Source: an uncultured Oscillospiraceae bacterium (GTDB lineage: Bacteria; Bacillota; Clostridia; Oscillospirales; Ruminococcaceae). From it: a stretch of 64,000 nucleotides of DNA. Shown here one piece after another: positions 53,881 to 62,755 of the stretch. The translations under genes were made by a program, and so were the position numbers. Every line of letters begins with the position of its first letter. Position 1 is the first letter of the stretch. The stretch spans positions 124,001 to 188,000 of the forward strand of contig CAJUAN010000001.1 in NCBI GenBank assembly GCA_910584715.1. Direction: 5' to 3'. The notes under the pieces were generated by a model. It did not search any database and was not told where the DNA came from. It was given only the letters and a program-made list of their open reading frames with translations.

Positions 53881-54816
53881 ATGGAAACACAAATCGGCAC
53901 ACACATTCAGATACGCAGCTCTTTCAGCGGAGGAAAAGGCGCTTATGTCTCCAAAACTGTTGATACAAATTCCGCAAAAGTGCGGAATGCAAATACTGAC
54001 ACGTTTACGCGGTCGCTGCCGGAGGCAGATTATTGCAGCAGCGATGAGTATAAAAAGCTTAGGGAATTCGGTGAAAGCTGTAAAAAAGCCGTACCCATGA
54101 ATCTTAAATGGTATAAGTTGGAGTCGGACTCTCCCGAGGGCAGAACCAAGCTCAATTTTGAATTTTTAGACGACATAACCAAACCTATGAGAGAAAATTT
54201 TTCGTCCGCTCTTGAAAAAGCGGGAGTCCCAAAAGATGTGACTTTTGAATTTGATCATGACATCAGTGCCCATAAGGGAACAATTACCAAAATATCCGAT
54301 GAGAATTACCGCGAAAGTGTTGAATCGGTGATTAATAATTTTAAATTGGGAATGTCTTTTACTGCTTTTGCATCAAGAGTTATGAACGGATATATTTCCT
54401 CGGCGTACTATCCTTCAGTGGCAAGCAACCTTAAAAGCTGTTACGGACAGGATATAGCCGACCTCTTTATTGACGGGAACGGCAATCTCTGCGGCGCAAA
54501 TGAAAATCTTCAAAAGGCGATTGAAGCCTCAAAAATAGGCGAGGAGTTTTCCCCCGACCCTCATCATCGGTTCCCTGCAAAAAATATTGAGGGCATAGTC
54601 AAGCTTTTGATTTCGGACGAAAATATTACGCCGAATGTTTCTCACATGGGGTATGACGGCGAAAGCATTTATACCGACGACGGCGAGTTCAGGTTCGGAA
54701 AAGACTTTGACCCTGATTTGTTCGGAGAGGAGAAATACGTAATGAGAGGATCAATATCATTGTATATTGGTCATGCTTATGACCGCTGGTTCAAAGATCA
54801 TGAAAAATTTTATTAA
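53881..54816 (+). CDS. Unknown protein, first member of a divergent paralogue pair
   Basis: 311 residues, no signal peptide or membrane helix. The N-terminal 60 residues are polar and low in structure; the rest is mixed alpha/beta. It shares a set of spaced motifs with the protein at 57832-58719: G-V-P followed by F-x-F-D-x-D, I-T-x-I-S-D-E, C-x-G-Q-D-I-x-L, G-N-L/I-x-G, and N-V-S-H-M near the end. Faint likeness to DUF4885-type Bacillus proteins is possible but I am not certain. GGAGG lies 8 bases before the ATG and malic enzyme follows after 28 bases. Function unknown. Confidence 0.8.
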   Translation: METQIGTHIQIRSSFSGGKGAYVSKTVDTNSAKVRNANTDTFTRSLPEADYCSSDEYKKLREFGESCKKAVPMNLKWYKLESDSPEGRTKLNFEFLDDITKPMRENFSSALEKAGVPKDVTFEFDHDISAHKGTITKISDENYRESVESVINNFKLGMSFTAFASRVMNGYISSAYYPSVASNLKSCYGQDIADLFIDGNGNLCGANENLQKAIEASKIGEEFSPDPHHRFPAKNIEGIVKLLISDENITPNVSHMGYDGESIYTDDGEFRFGKDFDPDLFGEEKYVMRGSISLYIGHAYDRWFKDHEKFY

Positions 54817-54844
54817 TAATTAAATACAGAAAGAAGTCTAAACA

Positions 54845-56023
54845 ATGGATATTATGCAGTCGTCTCTTGAAAAACACTATGAATGGAAGGGCAAGATAGA
54901 GGTGGTTTCCCGCTGCAAGGTTGAGAACCGCGAGCAGCTTTCCAACGCCTATACCCCCGGAGTGGCAAAGCCCTGTCTTGAAATTGCCGAAAACCCCGAT
55001 TTGTCCTACGACCTGACACGCCGCTCAAATCTTGTGGCGGTGATTACCGACGGTACCGCCGTCCTTGGTCTGGGGGACATTGGTCCGAGGGCTTCCATGC
55101 CGGTAATGGAGGGCAAGTGCGCTCTCTTTAAGGAGTTTGCGGGAGTCGATGCGTTCCCTATATGTGTGAATTCCAAGGACGTTGACGAGATAGTCCGTAC
55201 AATAGAGCTGATATCCTACAGCTTCGGCGGCATTAATCTGGAGGACATTTCCGCTCCGAGGTGCTTTGAAATAGAGCGCAGGCTCAAGGAAAAGCTGGAT
55301 ATACCCGTTTTCCACGACGATCAGCACGGTACTGCGGTAGTGGCTTCGGCGGCAATGCTCAATGCGGCAAAGGTAACCGGTAAACGCTTTGAGGATATGA
55401 CCCTCGTTATAAACGGCGCGGGAGCCGCGGGCTGCGCAATTGCAAAGCAGTTCCTTTCGCTGGGTATCGGCGATATAATTATGGTTGACATAAAGGGTAT
55501 AATCTGCGACGGCGACGATTTTGAAAATCCGTCACACTACGAAATGGCTAAGCTTACTAACAAGACTAAGCGCAGAGGCGGTCTTGCGGAGGCAATGGCC
55601 GGCGCGGACGCGTTTATCGGAGTTTCCAAACCAAACCTTGTTTCTCAGAACATGGTGCGTTCCATGGCGGATAAGCCTATAATTTTCGCAATGGCTAACC
55701 CTACTCCCGAAATAATGCCCGACCTTGCAAAGGAGGCGGGAGCTTTTGTTGTGGGTACGGGACGTTCCGATTTCCCGAATCAGATAAACAACGTGGTGGC
55801 TTTCCCCGGAATATTCAAGGGTGCGCTGGCGGTCAGGGCAAAGGATATTAACGAGGAAATGAAGCGCGCCGCCGCGAGAGCCATAGCCGAGTCCGTTTCC
55901 TCGGATAAACTGTGCGCCGATTTTATCCTTCCAGACGCTTTCGATAAGAGCGTTGCCGCGGCCGTTGCAAAGGCGGTTGCCGAGGCTGCGGTTCAGTCGG
56001 GCGTGGCAAGGATAAATCCATAA
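54845..56023 (+). CDS. NAD(P)-dependent malic enzyme
   Basis: 392 residues, the short bacterial form. It oxidatively decarboxylates malate to pyruvate. Motifs: S-N-A-Y-T-P-G-V-A near 35 (catalytic Tyr), G-D-I-G-P-R-A near 75, K-C-A-L-F-K-E (catalytic Lys) near 92, D-D-Q-H-G-T-A near 155, and the Rossmann loop G-A-G-A-A-G near 182. No phosphotransacetylase-like fusion is present. The ribosome binding site is modest (AAAGAAG). Three small genes downstream run in the same direction. Confidence 0.95.
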   Translation: MDIMQSSLEKHYEWKGKIEVVSRCKVENREQLSNAYTPGVAKPCLEIAENPDLSYDLTRRSNLVAVITDGTAVLGLGDIGPRASMPVMEGKCALFKEFAGVDAFPICVNSKDVDEIVRTIELISYSFGGINLEDISAPRCFEIERRLKEKLDIPVFHDDQHGTAVVASAAMLNAAKVTGKRFEDMTLVINGAGAAGCAIAKQFLSLGIGDIIMVDIKGIICDGDDFENPSHYEMAKLTNKTKRRGGLAEAMAGADAFIGVSKPNLVSQNMVRSMADKPIIFAMANPTPEIMPDLAKEAGAFVVGTGRSDFPNQINNVVAFPGIFKGALAVRAKDINEEMKRAAARAIAESVSSDKLCADFILPDAFDKSVAAAVAKAVAEAAVQSGVARINP

Positions 56024-56077
56024 CACTTGATAAAATACGGCGGAATACGCCGAATAAATATGAAAGGATAATGTGAA

Positions 56078-56320
56078 ATGACTATTAATTATACTCCAAA
56101 AGGCGTTTGCTCGAGACACATAAACGTTGAGGTCACCAACGGAATTATCGAAAGCGTCAAATTCATGGGCGGGTGCAGCGGAAACACCCAGGGCGTTGCA
56201 GCGCTCGTAAAGGGCATGAAGGTGGAGGACGCTATTGAAAGGCTTAAGGGTATCAACTGCAACGGCAAGGGTACGTCCTGCCCCGACCAGCTTGCTATCG
56301 CCCTGAAAGAGGCTCTTTAA
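56078..56320 (+). CDS. TSCPD-domain protein (TIGR03905 type)
   Basis: 80 residues. Conserved P-K-G-V-C-S near 8, F-M-G-G-C-S-G-N near 29 and G-T-S-C-P-D-Q near 66 identify the small stand-alone TSCPD family, whose domain also ends some ribonucleotide reductases. Three cysteines suggest a metal or redox site. GAAAGGA precedes the ATG. The stop overlaps the start of the next gene by one base (TAATG). Confidence 0.92.
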   Translation: MTINYTPKGVCSRHINVEVTNGIIESVKFMGGCSGNTQGVAALVKGMKVEDAIERLKGINCNGKGTSCPDQLAIALKEAL

Positions 56321-57102
56321 TGGATACGGCTGCAAAAGGTGCGCTTGCAAGGGCGTGCCTTATTTTCTTTGCGCTGCTGTGGGCTGCGGGATTTGCGGTT
56401 TTTCTTGCGCCTGTTTCCGCGGGGATAATCAATATCGGCAACGTGGCGGGAATGTTCGTCTGCGCCGTACTGTTTTTCCTTTCGGTATTCTGGAGCAGAT
56501 TTTTCCGATTTGTATGCGGACACCGTACCGTTCGTATAGCTTGTATTGCGGCTTTAACGGTTGCCGTGCTTCTTGCTGTGCTTGCGGCGGTGATATCCGT
56601 ATTTATGATATCAACGGCAAACCGTCCTCCCGACGGAAATACCACGGTGATAGTGCTCGGCTGCAAGGTAAGGGGAGAGGAACCCAGCCTTATGCTGAGA
56701 CAGCGTATTATGGCGGCGTACAGGTACCTTGACCAAAACCCGTCCGCTATGTGTATAGTTTCCGGAGGTCAGGGTGCGGACGAGCTTATTTCCGAGGCGG
56801 AGAGCATGAAGCGCGTTCTTGTTGAGCAGGGTATATCCGAGGACAGAATTATTCTTGAGGATCGCTCCACCGGTACGGACGAAAATATACGCTTCTCGCT
56901 TGAAAAAATGAACGAATACGGAATAAGCGGCAGCGTAACGATAGTCACCAATGAGTTCCACCAGCTCAGGGCAAAGCTGATAGCGGACAAGTACGGACTG
57001 GAATCATATTCGGTATCGGCGCGGACGTCGCTGTGGCTGCTTCCCACATACTGGCTCAGGGAGTGGTTCGGAGTGTGCTACCAAATTGTATTCGGGCAAT
57101 GA
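56320..57102 (+). CDS. ElyC/SanA/YdcF-family (DUF218) membrane protein
   Basis: 260 residues. Three hydrophobic helices (about 10-32, 38-58, 70-95) are followed by an extracytoplasmic DUF218 domain with V-I-V-L-G-C near 110, R-I-M-A-A near 126, V-S-G-G-Q-G near 147 and S-T-G-T-D-E-N near 185. Relatives act in envelope biogenesis (lipid carrier handling, vancomycin tolerance). It is coupled to the TSCPD gene by a one-base overlap. No terminator is seen between it and the integrase relic. Confidence 0.92.
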   Translation: MDTAAKGALARACLIFFALLWAAGFAVFLAPVSAGIINIGNVAGMFVCAVLFFLSVFWSRFFRFVCGHRTVRIACIAALTVAVLLAVLAAVISVFMISTANRPPDGNTTVIVLGCKVRGEEPSLMLRQRIMAAYRYLDQNPSAMCIVSGGQGADELISEAESMKRVLVEQGISEDRIILEDRSTGTDENIRFSLEKMNEYGISGSVTIVTNEFHQLRAKLIADKYGLESYSVSARTSLWLLPTYWLREWFGVCYQIVFGQ

Positions 57103-57207
57103 TTAGGCTGACAGCATTCCAGTCATTGCAGCAGATTTTCGGGCAAATAAGCCAAATCCCACACGGAGATGTAAAGGGTCATAAAAAGCAGTAAAAAGAT
57201 ATGTCCA

Positions 57208-57610
57208 TCAAAGTTCTAAATCGCTGCTTTTCTTCTTTATCTTGCTCTTTTCCTTTTTCGGTTCGGCTTTCTCTGCTTTCGGTGGCTCGGTTTTCCCTAC
57301 TTCATCATGGTGTGTGTCAAGGACTTCTTTCTTCCGTTCAACCCCCATGTCCACATAACGAGCTGTAACGGCTTCAAAGTTTATGGATAGCCCAAACTAA
57401 ACACCAATACCCGCAAGCGTATGTTCCAAGACCTCGCCCACTGCGTAGAATCTGCCTGTCAGTTGGCGCATATTTGTAGCCACCGTATGCCTTAAATTAT
57501 GGAAGCGGATATATGGCATTTCCAAATCTTCAAGAATTTCCATATTAATAAATATTTGGGGATTGTTTGCGCTCTCGGCAAATGCTTTAATATCTCTCAT
57601 ATTCAATTTC
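57208..57610 (-). pseudogene. Tyrosine integrase remnant, C-terminal part
   Basis: On the minus strand the sequence reads P-Y-I-R-F-H-N-L-R-H-T-V-A-T-N-M (the H-x-L-R-H box of tyrosine recombinases), then G-E-V-L-E-H-T-L-A-G-I-G-V, an in-frame TAG, then F-E-A-V-T-A-R-Y-V-D-M (with the catalytic Tyr) and a Lys/Glu-rich tail to a stop at 57208. The N-terminal two-thirds and part of the catalytic domain are lost. It is the relic of an integrative element; no attachment repeats were identified. Confidence 0.8.
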
Positions 57611-57623
57611 CGCAATGTTAAAA

Positions 57624-57746
57624 CGCATCTGAAAACATACAAAATTGTATTATTTAGACAAAAGCCAAATAGAAGCGATATATCCAAAGCAGCATGAAAT
57701 TTAGTGGTTTTTCCTCGTGCAAATTGCTGTTTTCAGATACGCTCTA
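57624..57746. mobile_element. Miniature IS5-type relic (about 120 bp) related to the one at 20.2 kb
   Basis: The left end ACGCATCTGAAAACATACAAAA and the following TTGTATTATTTAGACAAAA are the reverse complement of the right end of the element at 20171-20542, with few changes; AAATTTAGTGG and TTTTTCCTC further in also match. The right end TTTTCAGATACGCT (about 57730) is the same inverted repeat. It is an internally deleted, MITE-like copy. Confidence 0.7.
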
Positions 57747-57768
57747 TTATAAGGAAAAATGACTTTTA

Positions 57769-57827
57769 AAAAGGCAGGAATTTTCTTCTCGCTTTTTGCG
57801 AAAAGCTCATTCCTGCCTTTTATTTTT
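57769..57827. terminator. Bidirectional terminator after the second unknown paralogue
   Basis: AAAGGCAGGAAT (57770-57781) pairs with ATTCCTGCCTTT (57809-57820) and an inner stem TCGC-TTTTT-GCGA sits in between. T-runs lie on both exits. Confidence 0.75.
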
Positions 57828-57831
57828 ATAA

Positions 57832-58719
57832 TTATTTGAACAGATCTTCGTTTTCGACCCAAAGATCCAAAGAACCCGGGTCTCCCGCTGCAGCCGCTCT
57901 GAGAACAATGCTTGTATCTTTCATTGAAAGCGAACTGCAATTCTTTCCTACGCTTATATCACCATCGGCTGTTTTAAGGCTGCCGCGTTCAAAGCTCATA
58001 TGCGAAACGTTGCTTCCCACCGATTTGTCCGAAATAACACTCTTCACAACGGAAGCAAGCTTCTTTGAGGGAAAACCGTATTGTGACTTAGCATTGAACC
58101 GTAAGTTAGTCAACTCACTTGTAACAGCTTCTCTCATATTTCTGTTCATTCCCAAAATATTTCCTCTTCTATCCACGGAAAGCTCGGAAATATCCTGTCC
58201 GAAGCACTTTTCCAAAGCTTCCGCAACAACGGAATAATATGCTTCGGTCATTTTGCCGTTAAGTATTTTAGAACCGTTTGCAATACTGTCAAGATCCACC
58301 TTTTTCATAGACTTGTTCAAAGCGCTCCGAACCCCGTCAAGATACTTTTCATCGGAAATTTCAGTTATCTTCGCTTCGCCGCTGTTTACGTCATAATCGA
58401 ATTTAAAGCTGATGTTTTCAGGTACTCCCTCGTCGGAAAGATTTTTTTTCATAATGTCGTCAAAATTTCCGCAAGACTTTGAAAGAGTAAGCATAGACTT
58501 AGCCGCTTTTACACGGTAATCACCAAGGCTTTCGGAAGTGCCCAATTCTTTAAGGGAATCGCTTGTAGCGCTTGAAAAGCGATCATATTTAAAGCCGCTG
58601 TTCTGCTTGCCGCCAGACACCTGCTGCATCTGCGAATAAAGCGTCTTGCGCGATGAACGGTTTGCTGACAGTCCCAGCGCACTGATACGGCGGCGCATAC
58701 CGCTAATATTCTTTAACAT
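57832..58719 (-). CDS. Unknown protein, second member of the divergent paralogue pair
   Basis: About 295 residues, no signal peptide. After a basic N-terminal segment (R-R-R-I-S) it shares with the protein at 53881-54816 the series E-G-V-P, F-K-F-D-Y-D-V, I-T-E-I-S-D-E-K-Y, C-F-G-Q-D-I-S-E-L, R-G-N-I-L-G and N-V-S-H-M. Identity is moderate, so the pair is old. The start at 58719 has GGGGT 7-8 bases upstream. It is flanked by the IS relic and a bidirectional terminator. Function unknown. Confidence 0.8.
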   Translation of the reverse strand: MLKNISGMRRRISALGLSANRSSRKTLYSQMQQVSGGKQNSGFKYDRFSSATSDSLKELGTSESLGDYRVKAAKSMLTLSKSCGNFDDIMKKNLSDEGVPENISFKFDYDVNSGEAKITEISDEKYLDGVRSALNKSMKKVDLDSIANGSKILNGKMTEAYYSVVAEALEKCFGQDISELSVDRRGNILGMNRNMREAVTSELTNLRFNAKSQYGFPSKKLASVVKSVISDKSVGSNVSHMSFERGSLKTADGDISVGKNCSSLSMKDTSIVLRAAAAGDPGSLDLWVENEDLFK

Positions 58720-58812
58720 CTGAAAAGACCCCTTTTCGTCATATATAATATATATCGGCACATATTCAAAAAACTTTAGGAAAAATAACCGCTTTTCCTA
58801 AAGTTTTTTAAA

Positions 58813-59493
58813 TCATTTTACAATATCTTCAATCCTGCCGCTTGTTCCCGCAAGACCAAGCGCACTGTCAACGGGAAGCGAAAAACAAATCCCGCGATTT
58901 TCGGTAAGAATTCCCGCCGCGTCAAGGATATTCTGCATGACACGTTCCCTGTCTTCCCTGCCGACGACAATAAGAACTACGTCCTTTTCGGGCTGAATAG
59001 ATATGCCCAGAAACTTTGCCGCCTCCTCGCCGCCCAGTCCCAGACCGTGCAGAAGCGTTCCTCCCCGCGCCCCCGCCGCCTTGGAAGCCTCCTTGACAGC
59101 CTCAAATCCGCCTCGGTTCACAATTGTTATTATCATTTCATATTTGGCTTCGGACATTTCGTTCTCTCCCTCCGTTTCGGGTTTAGTACCGTTTATAGCA
59201 AACGCCGTTCCCGACGCGCCGCTGATAGGCACTGTAAAGGCAATACCCCTGCCTGCCTCGCTGAGAGACAGCTTTTTATTGAACGTATCGTAAAGCTTCA
59301 TTACCCGTCCGTTTGGCACAAACACCGCAGCAATAACTTTTTTGTTGTCGCCGAGACCAAGATAATCAAGCATAGCCGAGTCAGCCGAACCGTGACCGTG
59401 AAGCAGGAAACGGCACGGCAGGTTCTCCCGCTCAAGAATATTGTGCACGTCCTGCGCACGTTTGTAGTCCGCTATCAGAAACATTGCTTTCAC
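58813..59493 (-). CDS. Double PII-like signalling protein
   Basis: 226 residues from a GTG, chosen by spacing from GGAGAG (an ATG three codons later is also possible). Two PII-type (GlnB-like) domains in tandem (about 1-100 and 118-226), each with the ferredoxin-like pattern and a Gly-rich loop (L-L-H-G-H-G-S-A near 32; T-L-L-H-G-L-G-L-G near 150) in place of the usual T-loop sequence. It lies 17 bases after a double DUF1538 membrane protein. In many Firmicutes a PII-like protein accompanies DUF1538 and probably gates transport according to a nucleotide or metabolite signal. Confidence 0.85.
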   Translation of the reverse strand: MKAMFLIADYKRAQDVHNILERENLPCRFLLHGHGSADSAMLDYLGLGDNKKVIAAVFVPNGRVMKLYDTFNKKLSLSEAGRGIAFTVPISGASGTAFAINGTKPETEGENEMSEAKYEMIITIVNRGGFEAVKEASKAAGARGGTLLHGLGLGGEEAAKFLGISIQPEKDVVLIVVGREDRERVMQNILDAAGILTENRGICFSLPVDSALGLAGTSGRIEDIVK

Positions 59494-59510
59494 TTTCCGG
59501 CTCTCCTTTC

Positions 59511-61076
59511 TCAGGCGTTTGAATCAATGCTCAGCTTAGTATCCGTAAAAACAGCCCTGTCGCAGCTTTCGTCCAGAACGATCGGGAATATCTGTCCGCT
59601 TTCGCATATTTGGTCGGACTTAACAGTCTTAAACCTGCTGATAAGACCCAGCACCTGTATAGTCAGCAAAGGAGTCATGGCTACCATTGCAACAATACCG
59701 AATGCGTCAGTTGAAATATTTCCTCCCCTGGAGGCACAGGCTCCCATAGCAAGCGGAAGCAGAAACGTTGCAGTCAAAGGCCCCGAGGCAACTCCGCCGG
59801 CGTCAAACGCCACAGAAGTAAAAATAGGCGGTACAAACAAGCTTATGATAAGCGCAAGAGCATAACCGGGTATTAAGAACCATAGAATGGATACTCCGGT
59901 GAGTACCCGAACCATGGATATTCCGACCGAAGCGGCAACGCCAAGTGCAAGGCTTATCCCCAGAGAACGTCCGGAAATACGTCCCTCGGTAATCGTTTCA
60001 ACCTGCTGCTTGAGTACGTGCACCGCAGGCTCCGCAGATACGATAAAATAGCCTATGAGCGCGCCTATGGGTACAAGCAGCCAGGAGCCTCTGCCTCCCG
60101 CAAGATTCTCTCCTATGTGCTGACCGACAGGCATGAACCCCACATTTGCTCCGGTCAGGAACAAAACCAGTCCAACATATGTAAATCCAAGTCCCACAAA
60201 AATTTTAAGCATGGTTTTCATGTCAAGCCTGAGGAATATCAAATCAAAAACGAGAAAGAAGACCACGATAGGAACGAATGCCGAAGCCACGTCCTTTATG
60301 TAATGCGGAAATGCCCGCAGGAATTCGCGGAAGCTTTCCGAAATAACATCATAATTTTCAGGATGAGTAAGAGTCTGTTCGGCTGTTTCGGTACTGTTCA
60401 AAGCGCCAAGTAAAAGAACTGTGAGGATAGGTCCGACAGAACACATTGCAACCAAACCGAAGCTGTCCTCCGCAGAAGTCTTGTCGCCGCGGATAGATGA
60501 AAGTCCCAGACCGAGAGCCATTATGAACGGCACGGTAATAGGTCCGGTGGTAACTCCGCCCGAATCAAAGGCGGCGGGTATAAAGCTCGGAGAAATAAGC
60601 GACGAACAGGCGAAAATAAATATCAGCGCATAAAAAGCTATGAATACCGCCGATATTTTTATCTGCATAAAAATACGCAGAAACGCAAGGGTAAGGAAAA
60701 TTCCCACGCCAACGCCCACCGACCATATCATGACCTGCGTATCGACAATGGGAGTCTGCTCCGCAAGAACCTTCAGATCCGGCTCAGCAACGGTAACAAG
60801 CACTCCTATCAGGAAACAAACGGGAAGAATAAAGGCTATCTTTCTGGATCTTGTAAGCCGCGCTCCGATTTTTTCGCCTATAATTATCATAGACGTATCC
60901 GCTCCAAGCGTAAACATTCCAATGCCTACAATAAGAAAGATTGTTCCGACAAAAAAGGAAAAGAACATCTCGCCGCTGAGCGGAACGACCGTTACCGACA
61001 GCAGAAAAACCACAGCCGCCACGGGAAGCACAGCTCCCAAAGATTCTTTTATCTTTTCAATAAGATTTTTCTGCAT
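59511..61076 (-). CDS. DUF1538-family membrane protein with duplicated domain, putative transporter
   Basis: About 521 residues with about 12-14 membrane helices in two similar halves (about 15-250 and 285-505). Each half has the block F-D-x-G-G-V-x-x-G-P-I/L-T, G-L/A-x-x-S/C-x-R-G and S-F-G-L/I-V-A-M. DUF1538 proteins are uncharacterised multi-pass proteins thought to be transporters. The ATG at 61076 has GGAAAGGAG upstream. The PII-like gene follows immediately and is duplicated in the same way. Confidence 0.88.
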   Translation of the reverse strand: MQKNLIEKIKESLGAVLPVAAVVFLLSVTVVPLSGEMFFSFFVGTIFLIVGIGMFTLGADTSMIIIGEKIGARLTRSRKIAFILPVCFLIGVLVTVAEPDLKVLAEQTPIVDTQVMIWSVGVGVGIFLTLAFLRIFMQIKISAVFIAFYALIFIFACSSLISPSFIPAAFDSGGVTTGPITVPFIMALGLGLSSIRGDKTSAEDSFGLVAMCSVGPILTVLLLGALNSTETAEQTLTHPENYDVISESFREFLRAFPHYIKDVASAFVPIVVFFLVFDLIFLRLDMKTMLKIFVGLGFTYVGLVLFLTGANVGFMPVGQHIGENLAGGRGSWLLVPIGALIGYFIVSAEPAVHVLKQQVETITEGRISGRSLGISLALGVAASVGISMVRVLTGVSILWFLIPGYALALIISLFVPPIFTSVAFDAGGVASGPLTATFLLPLAMGACASRGGNISTDAFGIVAMVAMTPLLTIQVLGLISRFKTVKSDQICESGQIFPIVLDESCDRAVFTDTKLSIDSNA

Positions 61077-61237
61077 AAATCGGCTCCTTTCCTTATTTAT
61101 TTTACCGGTTAAATAAAAAAACGCATATATGCTGACAGGCAACACCATAAAGGCAAGCCGCTATCCGTTGTATTCACTACCCCGAAATTACTGCTTCCCT
61201 TATGAAAAAGTTACTGTCGGCATAAAGCGCAAAGCCT

Positions 61238-61507
61238 TTATCTGTGTGGTCTCGAGCTTACCGTGGTGATCGCTTTTGTTACAGCTACGTCAATATCTAT
61301 GGTATTCTGATATTTGGTAGTATCCAGCCTGCTGAACAGCTCTCCCTTATGAGAATTTACATACTTTGGCTTAAGAGCATTAAGAGCCAGCGCCATCATA
61401 TCGTCCATGCATTTATCGCACTTGCAGCAGTCCACCTCTTGTAAAAGAAATTCGAGCCGTCCCCTTACAACGCTCTCCATAACATTAACAACAGCCATTG
61501 AAAACAT
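61238..61507 (-). CDS. ComFB-like late competence family protein
   Basis: About 89 residues. M-E-S-V-V near 10 and the Cys-rich helix C-C-K-C-D-K-C-M-D-D-M-M-A-L-A-L-N followed by P-K-Y-V fit the ComFB family (Bacillus ComFB, encoded in the comF operon; some relatives bind cyclic di-nucleotides). The start at 61507 has AAAGG 6 bases upstream; the longer frame would overlap the epimerase gene. Neighbours are not competence genes. It follows the epimerase gene closely. Confidence 0.82.
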   Translation of the reverse strand: MFSMAVVNVMESVVRGRLEFLLQEVDCCKCDKCMDDMMALALNALKPKYVNSHKGELFSRLDTTKYQNTIDIDVAVTKAITTVSSRPHR

Positions 61508-61547
61508 CAACATCCTTTCATCTATACCGCCAGAAATCCACGCTTGA

Positions 61548-62723
61548 TTAAAGCGAAACATTTCTGTTTATGACCTCAATGCACATTCTTCCGTTGTGAT
61601 ACGGACATTTCCACGGGTTTACCATGTTGACAGTCTGCATAGGCTTGCCGTCAAAATCAACCTCTCCCCACCATTCGGAGTTTTCACGCTTATCCGTCTG
61701 TCTGGTCTCGATCCACTCGAAAACCTTATCGGCAGCGTCAAGGAACTTTTTGTCCCCGCCCTGCTGAAACGCGTTCACAAAACCGACCACGCTTTCCGCC
61801 TGAACCCACCAGACGCGTTTTTTGTCAATTTTGTCGTTTTCACGCTCATTGTTTACCGCTCCGTTTTCAAAAGCGATATCGTATATATTTTCAGCGATAC
61901 GCAGGTCGATAAACCGCCATTTCGCCATGAAACGTCTTTCCCCTATTACCTCACAGGCTCTGTCAATTAACCATGACGCTTCGATATCGTGACCGTAGGA
62001 ATGGATATCCCCTATCTCGTTCAGCTCGCGGTCAAAGAATACGCGCAGACGATTTTGGTCACTGTTAAAAATTTTGTCCTCCGTAATTTGGAGCAGGAAC
62101 ATCAGCCGTTCCTCTATATGAGCGCTCTCGCCGTTTTCACAGGCTTCAAGCAGTACAGTATAGGCTTCGATAAGGTGCAGAACGGTATTCATGGTCTTGT
62201 CAGCCATAAGACCGTTTTCCGAAAGAGCGTCGTTTGGAACAACTTTCCAGTTCTCGGACATAGCTTCAAGGTACGCAACGTCGTCCCTGCACTTGTCCTC
62301 AACCGTATGGAAAAGCTCCAGCGCAAGATCGAGAGCGGTTTTATCCTTTGAAGCAAGGTAATACGCCGACAAAGCATATATGGCAAACGCCTGATTGTAG
62401 GTATGCTTCATGGTATCGGAGGGCTTGCCGTCGTAAGTCATCATCCACCAAACGCCGCCGTTGACCGTATCAACGCATTTTTTCAGGAACTCATAGGCAT
62501 GGCAGGCATTGTCAAGCAGATATTCGTCCCCCAGCGTTCTGTAACATGAGGAATAGAACCAAAGTATCCGCGACGTGAGTATCACGCCCTTGTCGGCAGT
62601 TTTATCCACATTCAGACCGTTATCCATAAAGCCGTAGAATCCGCCGTTTTCATCGTCCCGAAGCCTGTTCCAGAATGGCAGTATCCGTTCCGTAAGTTCT
62701 TTTCTGCATTTATCAGCCAGCAT
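61548..62723 (-). CDS. ce: Cellobiose 2-epimerase
   Basis: 391 residues of the AGE epimerase superfamily. Motifs G-G-F-Y-G near 28, R-I-L-W-F-Y near 52, D-T-M-K-H-T-Y-N near 103, M-N-T-V-L-H-L-I-E-A near 184, H-D-I-E-A-S-W near 245 and C-P-Y-H-N-G-R-M-C near the end place the catalytic histidines and match the Ruminococcus albus enzyme closely from memory. It turns cellobiose into glucosyl-mannose for later phosphorolysis. No signal peptide. The mannosylglucose phosphorylase usually linked to it is not in the window. The gene lies 32 bases after the DUF1015 gene. Confidence 0.92.
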   Translation of the reverse strand: MLADKCRKELTERILPFWNRLRDDENGGFYGFMDNGLNVDKTADKGVILTSRILWFYSSCYRTLGDEYLLDNACHAYEFLKKCVDTVNGGVWWMMTYDGKPSDTMKHTYNQAFAIYALSAYYLASKDKTALDLALELFHTVEDKCRDDVAYLEAMSENWKVVPNDALSENGLMADKTMNTVLHLIEAYTVLLEACENGESAHIEERLMFLLQITEDKIFNSDQNRLRVFFDRELNEIGDIHSYGHDIEASWLIDRACEVIGERRFMAKWRFIDLRIAENIYDIAFENGAVNNERENDKIDKKRVWWVQAESVVGFVNAFQQGGDKKFLDAADKVFEWIETRQTDKRENSEWWGEVDFDGKPMQTVNMVNPWKCPYHNGRMCIEVINRNVSL

Positions 62724-62755
62724 ACAAAATCTTCATCTTCCTTTTATGGTAATAT

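Noticed and set aside
57397..57687. Intact 96-codon integrase gene on the minus strand
   Set aside because: The frame ends at an internal stop and lacks the N-terminal and most catalytic parts; it is a pseudogene that continues past the stop to 57208.
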